Shown: positions 27,174 through 36,351, counted from the first letter of the stretch. The stretch is 38,739 bases of DNA from Methylotenera sp. (GCA_014378845.1 JACMNB010000078.1:1-38739), one strand, 5' to 3'. Numbers and translations are program-made. The notes: generated by a model not told the origin, from the letters alone.

Positions 27174-27326
27174 AACCGCCGATAAACGCAGATTGAAAAC
27201 AGATAAATCTAGATTGAAAGCAAAACAATAAGAATATTTGCATAATTACTTTTAACCAAGCCTGAATAATTTTAAAAGGTAACCGCTTTTATCTTGTTGT
27301 TATCGGCGGTTATCGGCGATAACAAC
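27174..27326. repeat. Inverted and direct repeats in the gap-pgk spacer
   Basis: The outer inverted repeat is AACCGCCGATAA (27174-27185)/TTATCGGCGGTT (27300-27311), 12 bp perfect. A second hairpin, GTTGTTATCG (27296-27305)/CGATAACAAC (27317-27326), touches the gap stop codon. Between them lie further fragments of the same words (GATAAACGCAGATTGAAA, then CTAGATTGAAAG). Neither hairpin has a T-run, so they look like degenerate repeat DNA and not a terminator. Confidence 0.7.
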
Positions 27327-28327
27327 TAAGCTACGTGCTGCACCAAACGAAGCAAATTGCAGGTATAACCATACTCGTTATCATACCAACCCACCACTTT
27401 TACAAAAGTGCTGTCCAACATAATGCCTGCGCCCGCATCAAAAACCCCTGCGGCGGGCGAGGTACGAAAATCGGTAGAAACTACTTTTTCATCGGTATAA
27501 CCAAGCACACCTCTCATCTCACCAATGGCAGCCGTTTTCATGGCTTCGCAAATCGCTTCATACGTAGTTTCGGTATTTAATTCCACCGTTAAATCGACTA
27601 CTGAAACATCAGCACTTGGTACACGTAGCGCCATGCCAGTTAATTTTTTATTGAGCGCAGGGATAATTTTACCAACCGCTTTAGCCGCGCCAGTGCTGGA
27701 TGGGATGATATTTTCAAACACGCTGCGGCCGCCGCGCCAATCTTTTTTGCTAGGCCCATCAACCGTTAATTGCGATGCAGTTGTAGCATGCACTGTGGTC
27801 ATTAAGCCACGTTTAATGCCAAAACTGTCATTTAAAACCTTGGCTAATGGCGCCAGCGCATTGGTGGTGCAAGAGGCGGCTGAAACAATAGCCTCACCCT
27901 TGTATTGTGCGTGATTAACGCCATAGACAAACATCGGCGTGTCGTCTTTGCCTGGCGCAGATTGCACGACTTTTTTAGCGCCGTTGTTAATATGCGGTTG
28001 GCAACTTTCCACGGTTAAAAACGCGCCTGTGGATTCCACTACAATATCGGCGCCGCTGGCAGTCCAATTAATATTGGCAGGGTCGCGCTCGGCAGTAATA
28101 TGAATTGGTTTGCCATTTACAATTAACTTGCCATCTTTGGCTTCAAGCTTGGCATTAAAACGGCCATGCACAGAATCGTATTTAAGCATATACATCATGT
28201 AATCAATATCATACGAGCTATTAATTGCCACGACTTCAATATTACTGAATTCACTTTCTTGAATAACTGCACGCAACACCATACGCCCAATGCGGCCAAA
28301 ACCGTTTATGCCTATCTTAATTGCCAT
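27326..28327 (-). CDS. gap: Glyceraldehyde-3-phosphate dehydrogenase, type I
   Basis: Tetrameric enzyme (333 aa) of glycolysis/gluconeogenesis. The Rossmann domain begins [20 protein letters not shown]. The catalytic Cys is C154 in [12 protein letters not shown], and the His-containing [11 protein letters not shown] follows. The S-loop ([14 protein letters not shown]) and the C-terminal [13 protein letters not shown] are standard. At the end of the second strand the sequence is AINSSYD, with Ser37 where strictly NAD-specific enzymes have Asp (AIND). This resembles NADP-accepting GapB-type enzymes (inference on cofactor). A RBS AAGGA precedes the ATG. It is preceded by the tkt terminator, so it has its own promoter. 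Confidence 0.97.
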   Translation of the reverse strand: MAIKIGINGFGRIGRMVLRAVIQESEFSNIEVVAINSSYDIDYMMYMLKYDSVHGRFNAKLEAKDGKLIVNGKPIHITAERDPANINWTASGADIVVESTGAFLTVESCQPHINNGAKKVVQSAPGKDDTPMFVYGVNHAQYKGEAIVSAASCTTNALAPLAKVLNDSFGIKRGLMTTVHATTASQLTVDGPSKKDWRGGRSVFENIIPSSTGAAKAVGKIIPALNKKLTGMALRVPSADVSVVDLTVELNTETTYEAICEAMKTAAIGEMRGVLGYTDEKVVSTDFRTSPAAGVFDAGAGIMLDSTFVKVVGWYDNEYGYTCNLLRLVQHVA

Positions 28328-28376
28328 GCTGAAATCCTTATATTGTCATTTAATGAGTCAAGCTATTTTACCAAAT

Positions 28377-28405
28377 AAAAAGAGCCTCATGTAGAGGCTC
28401 TTTTT
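28377..28405 (-). terminator. Terminator of tkt
   Basis: Stem AAAAAGAGCCTC (28377-28388)/GAGGCTCTTTTT (28394-28405), loop ATGTA. It lies 16 bp after the tkt stop and 49 bp before the gap start, with T-runs on either strand. It separates tkt from gap transcription. Confidence 0.92.
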
Positions 28406-28421
28406 ACATCATCTTAATTAA

Positions 28422-30410
28422 TTAAAGCACCGATTTAGCAACGGCAACAACGTTTTCTACCGTAAAGCCAAAGTGTTTCATTAATACCCCGCCTGGGGCT
28501 GATTCACCAAAGGTATCGATACCAACCACAGCACCTTCGAGGCCAACATATTTGCGCCAAAAGTCTGGGTGCGCCGCTTCAATCGCCACGCGTTTAACGC
28601 CAGCGGTTAATACGCTGTCTTTATACGCTTGGTCTTGGCGATCGAACACATTGGTACTTGGCATTGAAACCACGCGGATTTTTTTGCCAGCTGCGGTTAA
28701 TTCTGCCGCTGCTTTCACGGCTAAATCAAGCTCTGAGCCGTTAGCAATAAAGATTAAATCGGCTGTGCCAGCGCAATCGCTCATCACATAGCCGCCTTTG
28801 CGAATGCCTGCAAAATCACTTGCATTGTGCTTAATGCTAGCCATGTTTTGACGGCTTAACACCAAGCTAGTAGGGCCTTCATGACGCTCTACTGCGGCTA
28901 CCCAAGCAACCGTTGTTTCTGTTGCACTACCTGGACGCCAAACATCCATACGCGGAATATAGCGTAAGCCAGACGTATTTTCGACTGGTTGGTGGGTTGG
29001 ACCATCTTCACCTTGGCCAATAGAATCGTGCGTTAACACGTAAATCACGCGTTGATGCATTAGCGCAGACATGCGCATGCCGCTTTTCATGTAGTCACTA
29101 AACATATGGAATGTGCCGCCAAATGGCAATAAACCACCGTGAAGCGCCATGCCGTTCATAATTGCCGCCATGCCAAACTCGCGCACGCCGTAAGAGATAT
29201 AGTTACCAGGTTTGCTGGCATCAACATGTACAAAGCTTGGTGTTGAGGTTAAATTAGAGCCTGTTAAGTCGGCAGAGCCGCCTAAAAATTCTGGCAATAA
29301 TGGTGCAAGCGCGCCAATGGCGTCTTGTGATGCTTTACGTGACGCGTTTGCAGGTGCTTTTTCGTTTACAGCAGCAATAATTGCGTTGGTTGCTTCTGTC
29401 CAATTAGCTGGTAAATCGCCTGCCATACGGCGCGTGAACTCTGCTGCTTCTGCAGGATAAATGGCTGCATAAGCAGCAAATTTAGCATCCCAATCGGCCT
29501 CTAATTTTGCGCCTTTGGCTTTTGCATCCCATCCAGCGTATACATCAGCAGGAATAACAAATGGTGGATAGCTCCAACCAATCGCTTCACGCGTAGCGGC
29601 CACTTCTTCTAAACCTAATGCACTGCCGTGGCAATCGTGACTGCCCGATTTGTTAGGTGAGCCTTTACCAATAATGGTTTTACAGCAAATTAAGCTTGGT
29701 TTATCCGTTACATTTTTTGCTGCATCTATGGCCGCGCCAATGGCTGCTACATCGTGGCCATCAACTGATTGCACGTGCCAACCATATGATTCAAAACGTT
29801 TTTGTGTGTCGTCTGTGTACCAGCCTTCAATATGACCATCGATAGAAATGCCGTTGTCATCCCAAAACGCGGTTAATTTACCCAAACCCCAAGTGCCAGC
29901 CAGCGCGCAAGACTCATGCGAAACGCCTTCCATCATGCAACCATCACCTAAAAATACATAGGTTTGATGATCAACAACATCGTGACCAGGCTTATTAAAT
30001 TGGCTAGCCATTAATTTTTCTGCCATGGCAAAACCAACGCCGTTGGCAATGCCTTGGCCTAATGGGCCAGTCGTTGTTTCTACACCAGCGGCATAGCCGT
30101 ATTCTGGGTGGCCAGCACATTGTGAGTGCAATTGACGGAACGATTCAATTTGTTCCATTTTTAAATCATAGCCAGTTAGGTGCAATAATGAATAAATTAG
30201 CATTGAGCCGTGGCCATTAGAAAGCACAAAGCGATCGCGGTTGGGCCATTTTGGGTTAGTAGGATTATGGCTTAAATGGTGGTTCCAAAGCTCTTCCGCA
30301 ATTTCTGCCATGCCCATCGGAGCGCCAGGGTGCCCAGAATTGGCTTTTTGTACTGCATCCATTGATAACGCACGAATTGCGTTGGCTAAATCTTTACGTG
30401 TTGCCATCAT
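28422..30410 (-). CDS. tkt: Transketolase
   Basis: Thiamine-diphosphate enzyme (662 aa) transferring two-carbon units between sugar phosphates; in a methylotroph it would serve regeneration of the formaldehyde acceptor. The N-terminal pyrophosphate domain has [37 protein letters not shown] and the ThDP motif [12 protein letters not shown]. The central domain has [20 protein letters not shown] with the catalytic Glu, and [16 protein letters not shown]. The C-terminal domain has [19 protein letters not shown] lies just before two consecutive ATG codons (30410, 30407); either could be used. Length is normal. It is divergent from the GST gene at 30604. Confidence 0.98.
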   Translation of the reverse strand: MMATRKDLANAIRALSMDAVQKANSGHPGAPMGMAEIAEELWNHHLSHNPTNPKWPNRDRFVLSNGHGSMLIYSLLHLTGYDLKMEQIESFRQLHSQCAGHPEYGYAAGVETTTGPLGQGIANGVGFAMAEKLMASQFNKPGHDVVDHQTYVFLGDGCMMEGVSHESCALAGTWGLGKLTAFWDDNGISIDGHIEGWYTDDTQKRFESYGWHVQSVDGHDVAAIGAAIDAAKNVTDKPSLICCKTIIGKGSPNKSGSHDCHGSALGLEEVAATREAIGWSYPPFVIPADVYAGWDAKAKGAKLEADWDAKFAAYAAIYPAEAAEFTRRMAGDLPANWTEATNAIIAAVNEKAPANASRKASQDAIGALAPLLPEFLGGSADLTGSNLTSTPSFVHVDASKPGNYISYGVREFGMAAIMNGMALHGGLLPFGGTFHMFSDYMKSGMRMSALMHQRVIYVLTHDSIGQGEDGPTHQPVENTSGLRYIPRMDVWRPGSATETTVAWVAAVERHEGPTSLVLSRQNMASIKHNASDFAGIRKGGYVMSDCAGTADLIFIANGSELDLAVKAAAELTAAGKKIRVVSMPSTNVFDRQDQAYKDSVLTAGVKRVAIEAAHPDFWRKYVGLEGAVVGIDTFGESAPGGVLMKHFGFTVENVVAVAKSVL

Positions 30411-30603
30411 TATTCTCCCTAATTAGCTAAATCTTAATTGGCTTTGTTAGCGAAACACCAGCAAAACCATGTTGAAATCTGTAAAAACAAGCTTTTAATG
30501 CTGTTTTTATAAAGTGTTTAATTATTGCCTAGAACTGCGTTTTCGGCAATACTGAATGGGTTAAAAAACGATAACTTTTCTACTTTATATTGAGGAGAAC
30601 AAG

Positions 30604-31197
30604 ATGAAACTCTACGATTTAGAACCGTCTGGCAATTGCTACAAAGTGCGTTTATTTTGCGCTTTGGCGAAAATTCCGATTGATTTAGTGCCGGTTGATT
30701 TTATGGCGGGCGAGCATAAAACCGCCAAATTTTTGAGTATGAACCCTCTCGGCGAGTTGCCAATCTTAGATGATAACGGCACTATTCTGCGCGATTCGCA
30801 AGCCATTTTGGTGTATTTAGCCAGCAAATATGCGAGTGAGGCTTGGCTGCCAAAAGACCCTGCACATGCCGCCAAAGTCATGCAATGGCTTTCTACCGCC
30901 GCCAACGAGGTGCAGCACGGCCCAGGCGATGCGCGGTTGGTCGATTTATTTGGCTATAAAATAGACAAGCCAACTACTATCGCAAATTCTAATGCTATCT
31001 TACCGATTTTTGAAGCACATTTAGCCAACAATCAGTGGCTAGAAATGGGTCGCGTGACGATTGCCGACATTGCCTGCTATCCTTACATAGGCTTGTCGCA
31101 CCAAGGCGGGGTTTCGCTAGAAGCGTATCTTAATATCCGCGCTTGGATTGGCAGAATAAAGGCGTTGCCAAATTATATTGCCATGTCTGGCATTTAA
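30604..31197 (+). CDS. Glutathione S-transferase family protein
   Basis: Protein of 197 residues. The N-terminal thioredoxin-fold domain begins MKLYDLEPSGNCYKVRLFCA, with the SGNCYKVR segment carrying the catalytic Ser/Cys region. NPLGELPILDDNGTILRDSQ (about residues 47-66) holds the cis-Pro and the D-S glutathione contact. The C-terminal domain has MGRVTIADIACYPYIGL. It likely acts in detoxification; substrate unknown. A strong ribosome binding site GAGGAGAA precedes the ATG. It is not a recent copy of the GST at 9535-10128: the two share only fold-level motifs. Confidence 0.88.
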   Translation: MKLYDLEPSGNCYKVRLFCALAKIPIDLVPVDFMAGEHKTAKFLSMNPLGELPILDDNGTILRDSQAILVYLASKYASEAWLPKDPAHAAKVMQWLSTAANEVQHGPGDARLVDLFGYKIDKPTTIANSNAILPIFEAHLANNQWLEMGRVTIADIACYPYIGLSHQGGVSLEAYLNIRAWIGRIKALPNYIAMSGI

Positions 31198-31267
31198 TCT
31201 TTAATAGCCCAGCGAGCCAACAACCATAAGCCTTGCAGTGTTTTTAAAGATTTACTCTGACGTTAGC

Positions 31268-31852
31268 TCATTTTCCCGTCATCGCCTTTCCCAGCATAGC
31301 CTGCTTCAAATCTGCATCTACAGGTTTTGCGCCCAACCATACGCGTAATAACGCTTGATTAAACGCCGCGCCTTCAATCTTGCCCAGCATCTTGCCATTA
31401 ACATTAACTTGGGTGCCCGCACTTGATAAATCCAGCACAATCAAATCACCTTCTTTAACTTCTTTTTCAGCCGTCATTATTTGGCGAAAAGCTTTCATTT
31501 GCGGCTCAATCGCTGCCATTTGCGCCGCATCATTGTTGTCGCTAAAACCCTCATTCATGCCTATTAACACCGCATCCGTATTTAACTGACGTAAAAAATG
31601 CAGGCTCACCCGTTTGGCACCTGTATCGCTAATCACTGCGTTTGCATCCGTTTGTTTTTGCGTTAAATACAACGCGCCTACATAAACTTTAAACACCATT
31701 TTTGTACGAATACCCGCGCCGTTTAACACCAGCGCATTGCCACTAACTTGTGCGGTTTCATCTACTTTTACGCCTTTAACTTCTAAAGCATGGGCAGATA
31801 AAGTAAGCACTAAAAATAATGTTGCGAGTATAAATTTAAATGTGCGTAACAT
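31268..31852 (-). CDS. Chalcone isomerase-like exported protein
   Basis: Protein of 194 residues with a signal sequence (about 1-22, ending LSAHA). The mature part has LNGAGIRTKMVFKVYVGALY, VSLHFLRQLNTDAV and the C-terminal RVWLGAKPVDADLKQAMLG. These are the marks of the bacterial chalcone-isomerase-like family. The bacterial members are periplasmic and not known to make flavonoids; a role in fatty-acid or lipid binding is often suggested. A good AGAAAGG precedes the ATG. Same strand as gor, which ends 45 bp upstream, but independent expression is possible. Confidence 0.85.
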   Translation of the reverse strand: MLRTFKFILATLFLVLTLSAHALEVKGVKVDETAQVSGNALVLNGAGIRTKMVFKVYVGALYLTQKQTDANAVISDTGAKRVSLHFLRQLNTDAVLIGMNEGFSDNNDAAQMAAIEPQMKAFRQIMTAEKEVKEGDLIVLDLSSAGTQVNVNGKMLGKIEGAAFNQALLRVWLGAKPVDADLKQAMLGKAMTGK

Positions 31853-31897
31853 GGCGAAACCTTTCTAAATTAGCCTATTGATAGCCAGATTATAGCC

Positions 31898-33310
31898 TTA
31901 TCCCACTGGTTTACGCATGGTCACAAATTCTTCTGCCGCGGTGGGGTGAATGCCGATTGTGCTATCAAATATCGCCTTAGTAGCGCCTGCGCGCATGGCC
32001 ACCGCAAAGCCTTGAATAATTTCGCCTGCGTCTGGCCCCACCATGTGCATGCCAACGACTTTATCAGTACTCCGTACCACTAACATTTTCATTAGGGTGC
32101 GCTCGCTGCTGCCTGATAACGTGTTTTTCATGGCTTTAAAATCAGTTTTATAGACATCAATATCGCTAAATTTTTCACGTGCTTGCGCTTCAGTTAAGCC
32201 AACAGTACCAATGCTAGGCTGGCTAAACACTGCAGTGGGAATATTTTCATAATCCACAATACCTGATTTATTGGCGTATAGCTTATTCACCAAAAACATG
32301 CCTTCTGCCGTGGCTACAGGTGTTAAGTTGACGCGATTAGTCACATCGCCCAGCGCATAAATACTGGGTATATTGGTTTGATAATCCTCATTGACAATAA
32401 TCGCGCCAGTGCTATCAAGCGCCACATTGACGTTATCTAGCCCTAAATTTTTAGTATTCGGCACGCGCCCAGTGGCGTACATCACCAAATCGGTGGCAAC
32501 CGTTTCCCCCGCCGTGGTGTGCACGGTAAAACCTGTGCCTACTTGCTCTATGCGGTCTACATTGGTGTGTGGCATAAATTTGATGCCTTTTTTAATCATT
32601 TCAGCCATCAAAAAGTCGCGAATATCCTCATCGAAACCACGCAATACCTTGTCGCCACGCTCAAAAATCCTCACCTCTACGCCTAGGCCATGCATAATGC
32701 CCGCAAACTCTACCGCAATATAACCGCCACCCACAATGACCATTTTGCTTGGTAATACGGCTAAATTAAATATCTCGTTAGAGGTCACGATATGCTCTTT
32801 GCCTGCTACATCTGGCACAAAAGGCCAGCCGCCAGTGGCAACAATAATGCGCTCTGCCGTGTAGGTTTTATCTGCCACTTTTATCGTGTGCGCATCTAAA
32901 ATAGTGCCGCGACCATTCACAATATGCACACCACTTTTGCTCAGCATGTTGTCGTAAACGCTTTGTAATCTTTTAATTTCTTTGTCTTTACTGGCGACTA
33001 ATGTTGGCCAATCAAATGTTGGTTGCGAGCCGACATTCCAGCCAAAACCCGCCGCGCCACTAAAACTCTCACTAAATTGTGAGGCATAAACATAGAGTTT
33101 TTTTGGCACACAGCCCACATTAACGCAGGTGCCGCCAAAATATAAATCTTCTACAATCGCCACGCTGGCGCCGTGGCCAGCCGCCATGCGCGCTGCACGC
33201 ACGCCGCCCGAGCCTGCGCCAATCACGAATAAATCGTAATCATATTGTGTGCTTGGTGTGTGTGTTTGTGTCTGTGTGTGTGTGTGCTTATGTTCGGTCT
33301 GGCTAGCCAA
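31898..33310 (-). CDS. gor: Glutathione-disulfide reductase
   Basis: Homodimeric NADPH flavoenzyme (470 aa from the chosen start) reducing GSSG to GSH. The FAD domain has YDYDLFVIGAGSGGVRAAR and the redox pair C62VNVGC67 in GGTCVNVGCVPK. The NAD(P)H domain has VIVGGGYIAVEFAGIMHGLG. The dimer domain ends with HPTAAEEFVTM, including the catalytic His. I place the start at the TTG at 33310 because AAAGAGA lies upstream of it and the only ATG further upstream (33379) is inside the terminator hairpin at 33358-33392. The N-terminus then carries an odd HTHTQTQTHT stretch encoded by a TG-rich microsatellite. The neighbouring peroxiredoxin fits a peroxide-defence role. Confidence 0.93.
   Translation of the reverse strand: MASQTEHKHTHTQTQTHTPSTQYDYDLFVIGAGSGGVRAARMAAGHGASVAIVEDLYFGGTCVNVGCVPKKLYVYASQFSESFSGAAGFGWNVGSQPTFDWPTLVASKDKEIKRLQSVYDNMLSKSGVHIVNGRGTILDAHTIKVADKTYTAERIIVATGGWPFVPDVAGKEHIVTSNEIFNLAVLPSKMVIVGGGYIAVEFAGIMHGLGVEVRIFERGDKVLRGFDEDIRDFLMAEMIKKGIKFMPHTNVDRIEQVGTGFTVHTTAGETVATDLVMYATGRVPNTKNLGLDNVNVALDSTGAIIVNEDYQTNIPSIYALGDVTNRVNLTPVATAEGMFLVNKLYANKSGIVDYENIPTAVFSQPSIGTVGLTEAQAREKFSDIDVYKTDFKAMKNTLSGSSERTLMKMLVVRSTDKVVGMHMVGPDAGEIIQGFAVAMRAGATKAIFDSTIGIHPTAAEEFVTMRKPVG
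33256..33286. repeat. TG dinucleotide microsatellite in the 5' coding part of gor
   Basis: (GT)5 at 33256-33265 and an uninterrupted (TG)7 at 33273-33286, separated by TTGTGTC. Translated on the gor strand it gives alternating His-Thr and Gln-Thr. It lies about 8-18 codons after the proposed start and before the conserved FAD-binding motif. Confidence 0.85.
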
Positions 33311-33357
33311 TTGAGTTCTCTTTAAAAAGTTAAATTTGTAAAATGTTAAATTTAAAA

Positions 33358-33392
33358 ACAAAAAGGCGATGCATTTCACATCGCCTTTTTGT
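33358..33392 (-). terminator. Terminator of the peroxiredoxin gene
   Basis: Perfect 14-bp stem ACAAAAAGGCGATG (33358-33371)/CATCGCCTTTTTGT (33379-33392), loop 7 nt. It begins 14 bp after the peroxiredoxin stop and continues with T's on the minus strand. It separates the peroxiredoxin gene from gor. Confidence 0.93.
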
Positions 33393-33406
33393 TTGATGTA
33401 TATGGC

Positions 33407-33928
33407 TTATCTTTTCAAATAATTCAAAATTGTGTCAGCGTCAGATACTTCAAATGGATCAGCACCAAAGTTATCATCTTTGCCAGCTTCAGCAAAAATT
33501 TGTTTCACTTCCATGTTGTCCACCAGCATTGAATAGCGCCATGAGCGGTCACCAAAACCAAGGTTGTATTTTTGCACCAACATGCCCATGCCGCGTGTAA
33601 AATCACCGTTACCATCTGGCAACATTTTTACATTTTTAACACCTAGATTTTTACCCCATTGAAACATCACAAACGCATCATTCACGCTTAAGCAGTAAAT
33701 TTCATCAATGCCCAGCGCTTTAAATTCTGCAAATTTAGCCTCGTAGCCTGGCAAATGCGTGCTTGAGCAAGTGGGGGTAAACGCACCTGGCAAGGCCACA
33801 ATGATGACTTTTTTACCTTTAAAAATATCCGCTGTCGTTACATCTTGCCAACGAAATGGATTCTCGCCGCCAATGCTCTCATCACGTACACGGGTTTTAA
33901 ATACTACATTTGGAACTGTTACTATCAT
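33407..33928 (-). CDS. Peroxiredoxin (Prx5/AhpE-like, TSA family)
   Basis: Protein of 173 residues from the ATG at 33928. The ATG five codons upstream is less likely because AAGGAA lies 8 bp before the chosen start. The peroxidatic Cys is C54 in the motif PGAFTPTCSSTHLPGY, followed by LSVNDAFVMFQWGKNLG and RYSMLVDNMEVKQIF, the pattern of the Prx5 group that reduces peroxides and is often recycled by glutathione/glutaredoxin. No glutaredoxin domain is fused. Neighbouring gor supports a glutathione-linked cycle (inference). Confidence 0.93.
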   Translation of the reverse strand: MIVTVPNVVFKTRVRDESIGGENPFRWQDVTTADIFKGKKVIIVALPGAFTPTCSSTHLPGYEAKFAEFKALGIDEIYCLSVNDAFVMFQWGKNLGVKNVKMLPDGNGDFTRGMGMLVQKYNLGFGDRSWRYSMLVDNMEVKQIFAEAGKDDNFGADPFEVSDADTILNYLKR

Positions 33929-34053
33929 TGCTAATTCCTTCATTTTGATTAAAAAAATTGTTTGAATAATTAACGATTTAACGCGTTATTTATTACATTT
34001 GTTGCATCATATAGGAAGATTGATATTAAATAAATTAAATTATATTTATACTT

Positions 34054-34074
34054 TTGATAAATATAATTTATCAA
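34054..34074 (-). terminator. AT-rich palindrome at the end of the Gfo/Idh gene
   Basis: TTGATAAA (34054-34061)/TTTATCAA (34067-34074), loop TATAA. It overlaps the stop codon (34071-34073) of the Gfo/Idh gene. All A/T except one pair per arm, so terminator strength is doubtful; an operator is equally possible. Confidence 0.35.
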
Positions 34075-35135
34075 TTACTTCTAACGACATTGACCTTTGC
34101 GCCGGTATTCACCGACTGCAAAACCGCTTCCAGCGCTTTGCAATTGGCTTTGGCATCGGCAAAACTTAAAAGCGGCATTTTATTGTTTAAAATGCAATCG
34201 CTAAAATGTTCAATTTCTAAGGTAAAGTGATTGGCGGGCGCAAGTTTTTCCTCGCCACCTTCGCCAGCGTCGTTGCCCCAACTAATGATGGGAATATCTT
34301 GATCAAACGCCCAAACCGTGTGGCATTTTATCCAACCTTTGTCGCCGATTAATTCGTATTCAGACTTGCGACTGCGCTCAAAACTAATATCAAAATGTCC
34401 AAATCGAGCGCGGCCTTTTGCGTCTTGGCCAAAATCGAATACGCCGCTAGTGACAATATCTGCGCCATGCTCATTCAGTTTGGCTGTTGCCAAACAAGTT
34501 AACGGCACATCGTAAGGCATCATGCCAGCATGATTATTTAAACCCATTCCCCAGCGCAGCGTATGAATCGCATAAGGCCCAATATCCCACAAAGCGCCAC
34601 CGCCAAGTGCCATGCTGCGGTTGATGCGATACATGCGCGCTTGTTTCATTAAAAAAGAAAAACTGGCGCGTGCGGATAGCACATCACCAATCAAACCGCT
34701 TTCCACAATTTCTTGCACACGTTTATGTTGCGGATGAAAGCGATACATAAAGCCTTCCATGACTTTTAAGTTATGAGCTTTCGCAGCCGCTTCAATTGCA
34801 TCAATGTCTTGTAAAGTCGTCGCCATCGGCTTTTCAATCAACACATGCTTGCCAGCGTTAATGGCCTTAATCGCCCACTGCGTATGCTCCTCATTCGCCA
34901 TTGGGCAATACACTGCTTCGATATTTTTGTCATTTATCAGCGCATCCATGTCGTCATAACACGCGACATTGCCCTCATAATTTGACGCATATTTTTCAAG
35001 CGTCGCGCTCGCCGCACCCGCACGACGGCTAGCAATCGCCACCAATTGTGAATTCGACGCTTCGATAATCGCTGGCAACAAACGCTCATTCACTCGCGCT
35101 GCGCCTAGAATTCCCCATTTTAGTTTTTTGCTCAT
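34071..35135 (-). CDS. Gfo/Idh/MocA family oxidoreductase
   Basis: Protein of 354 residues. The N-terminal Rossmann domain has LKWGILGAARVNERLLPAII, and HVLIEKPMATTLQDIDAIE contains the family's EKP motif with catalytic Lys (about residue 97). KVMEGFMYRFHPQHKRVQE and the C-terminal sheet domain with GGGALWDIGPYAIHTLRWGM follow. It is an NAD(P)-dependent sugar or related-compound dehydrogenase; the substrate is not predictable. AAAGGTAAT precedes the ATG. It is 44 bp downstream of the unknown gene at 35180-35788. Confidence 0.9.
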   Translation of the reverse strand: MSKKLKWGILGAARVNERLLPAIIEASNSQLVAIASRRAGAASATLEKYASNYEGNVACYDDMDALINDKNIEAVYCPMANEEHTQWAIKAINAGKHVLIEKPMATTLQDIDAIEAAAKAHNLKVMEGFMYRFHPQHKRVQEIVESGLIGDVLSARASFSFLMKQARMYRINRSMALGGGALWDIGPYAIHTLRWGMGLNNHAGMMPYDVPLTCLATAKLNEHGADIVTSGVFDFGQDAKGRARFGHFDISFERSRKSEYELIGDKGWIKCHTVWAFDQDIPIISWGNDAGEGGEEKLAPANHFTLEIEHFSDCILNNKMPLLSFADAKANCKALEAVLQSVNTGAKVNVVRSN

Positions 35136-35179
35136 TAATTACCTTTAGAAAAATTTGAATTTCGTTAACATGTAAATGG

Positions 35180-35788
35180 TTATCTTAAACCAGTTCCGCT
35201 ACGTACATTTGTAGCAGCTTGTGTTATTTCTTTTGGTCGATTAGCAATGTCACTATATCTAATGGCCTCAACAATTTCATTAGGGAAGTTTGACGCCAAA
35301 AGACTATCATCGAAAACCCATTCAAAATAATAGATTACGATGTTATGTAAAACACGAATGCTAAAATAACCCTGACAATTGCTGTCATTAGCATTAACTC
35401 CAGGTAAATTTTCACGAAAATAATATTGATACCAACCTACTTCATTTCCTGTATGAATTTCGCTGACAACTCGTTTATTTGCAGCTTTCTTTTCCAAGCT
35501 AAAATGTTTACTACCATTTGTTAAATCTTTTACTACATTCAAGACAAATAGCATTTCTGCGGGCAACTGTTTTCCCTGTCTCTTAATCCGACTTAAATCC
35601 ATTTTTTTGTCTGATTTTGGCCAATCGTGAAATAAATGCCAAGCTGTCACCAAGAAATTGAAGGCATCGTAAGGGTTTTTCCAGTTTTCTTGTAAACGCA
35701 ACGATTCATATTTTAACTTTTGATGCATATCCTTGCTTGAATTTATTCCCAAGACAGGCCCATCAAGATTTTCAATAAGTTTACTCAT
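35180..35788 (-). CDS. Unknown helical protein with an NGSKHF motif
   Basis: Protein of 202 residues from the ATG at 35788; an ATG at 35824 inside the previous gene would add 12 residues. I do not recognise a named family. AFNFLVTAWHLFHDWP, followed about 40 residues later by VLNVVKDLTNGSKHF, recalls a group of helical, HEPN-like proteins in which a [DN]..N.[SA]KHF motif ends a helix; that likeness is from memory and weak. It is more AT-rich than its neighbours. It sits directly after a thioredoxin-fold gene whose C-terminus looks shortened, so it may be an inserted accessory gene. Confidence 0.55.
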   Translation of the reverse strand: MSKLIENLDGPVLGINSSKDMHQKLKYESLRLQENWKNPYDAFNFLVTAWHLFHDWPKSDKKMDLSRIKRQGKQLPAEMLFVLNVVKDLTNGSKHFSLEKKAANKRVVSEIHTGNEVGWYQYYFRENLPGVNANDSNCQGYFSIRVLHNIVIYYFEWVFDDSLLASNFPNEIVEAIRYSDIANRPKEITQAATNVRSGTGLR

Positions 35789-35802
35789 GCATGACAAAGC
35801 TA

Positions 35803-36351
35803 TTAACACCACTTTATCGAACACCCAATACTCGCAATTTGTTCTCGTGGCCCAGCGCCAGTTTCTGCAATTAATTGCATGGCATAAAACAAATCACGCG
35901 TGCTATTTAGCGCGGATTCTTTGCGGCTTTCATCAAAGCGGCCGCGGTATTGCAATTGGCCTCTATCATTAAAGCCAAAAAAATCAGGCGTGCAAACTGC
36001 GCCGTAATCTTTGGCAATTTGCTGGCTGGCATCTAACAAGTATGGGAAAGGGAAATCCATCGCGCGCGCGATGATTTGCATGTTTTCCACGCTGTCTTCT
36101 GGGTATTCGCTTGGGTCGTTGCTCATCATCGCCACTGTGTTCACACCCAACATTTTTAGCTCTTCGCAATCGCGAATTAAACGTGGCAAAATAGCTTTAA
36201 CATAAGGGCAATGGTTACAAATAAACATCACCAAGAGGCCGTTTTTGCCCATGACTAAATCGCGCGAAACGATGTTGCCATCAATATTGATGAGGTTAAA
36301 ATCGGGCGCGTGCCATCCAAAATCGCACACAGGCGGGTTGATGCTTGCCAT
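35803..36351 (-). CDS. Thioredoxin-fold (AhpC/TSA-like) family protein
   Basis: Protein of 182 residues. I chose the ATG at 36351 (MASINPPVCDFGWHAPDF) over the one at 36387 because GGAG lies 10 nt before it and the N-terminus matches relatives. C45NHC48 in FICNHCPYVKAILPRL is the likely redox site, and YGAVCTPDFFGFNDRGQLQY and YRGRFDESR follow. The protein ends CSIKWC*, whereas relatives (recalled) continue CSIKWK plus a short tail, so the end may have been altered by the insertion of the next gene. Role: probably thiol-disulfide or peroxide handling; the partner is unknown. Confidence 0.85.
   Translation of the reverse strand: MASINPPVCDFGWHAPDFNLINIDGNIVSRDLVMGKNGLLVMFICNHCPYVKAILPRLIRDCEELKMLGVNTVAMMSNDPSEYPEDSVENMQIIARAMDFPFPYLLDASQQIAKDYGAVCTPDFFGFNDRGQLQYRGRFDESRKESALNSTRDLFYAMQLIAETGAGPREQIASIGCSIKWC

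Noticed and set aside
28328-28376. TTGACT with TATAAG as a gap promoter
   Set aside because: The spacing is only 13 bp, and the TATAAGGA overlaps the ribosome binding site, so the match is not convincing.
33311-33379. N-terminal extension of glutathione reductase starting at the ATG at 33379
   Set aside because: That ATG lies in the loop-side arm of a strong terminator hairpin and has no ribosome binding site; the TTG at 33310 fits better.
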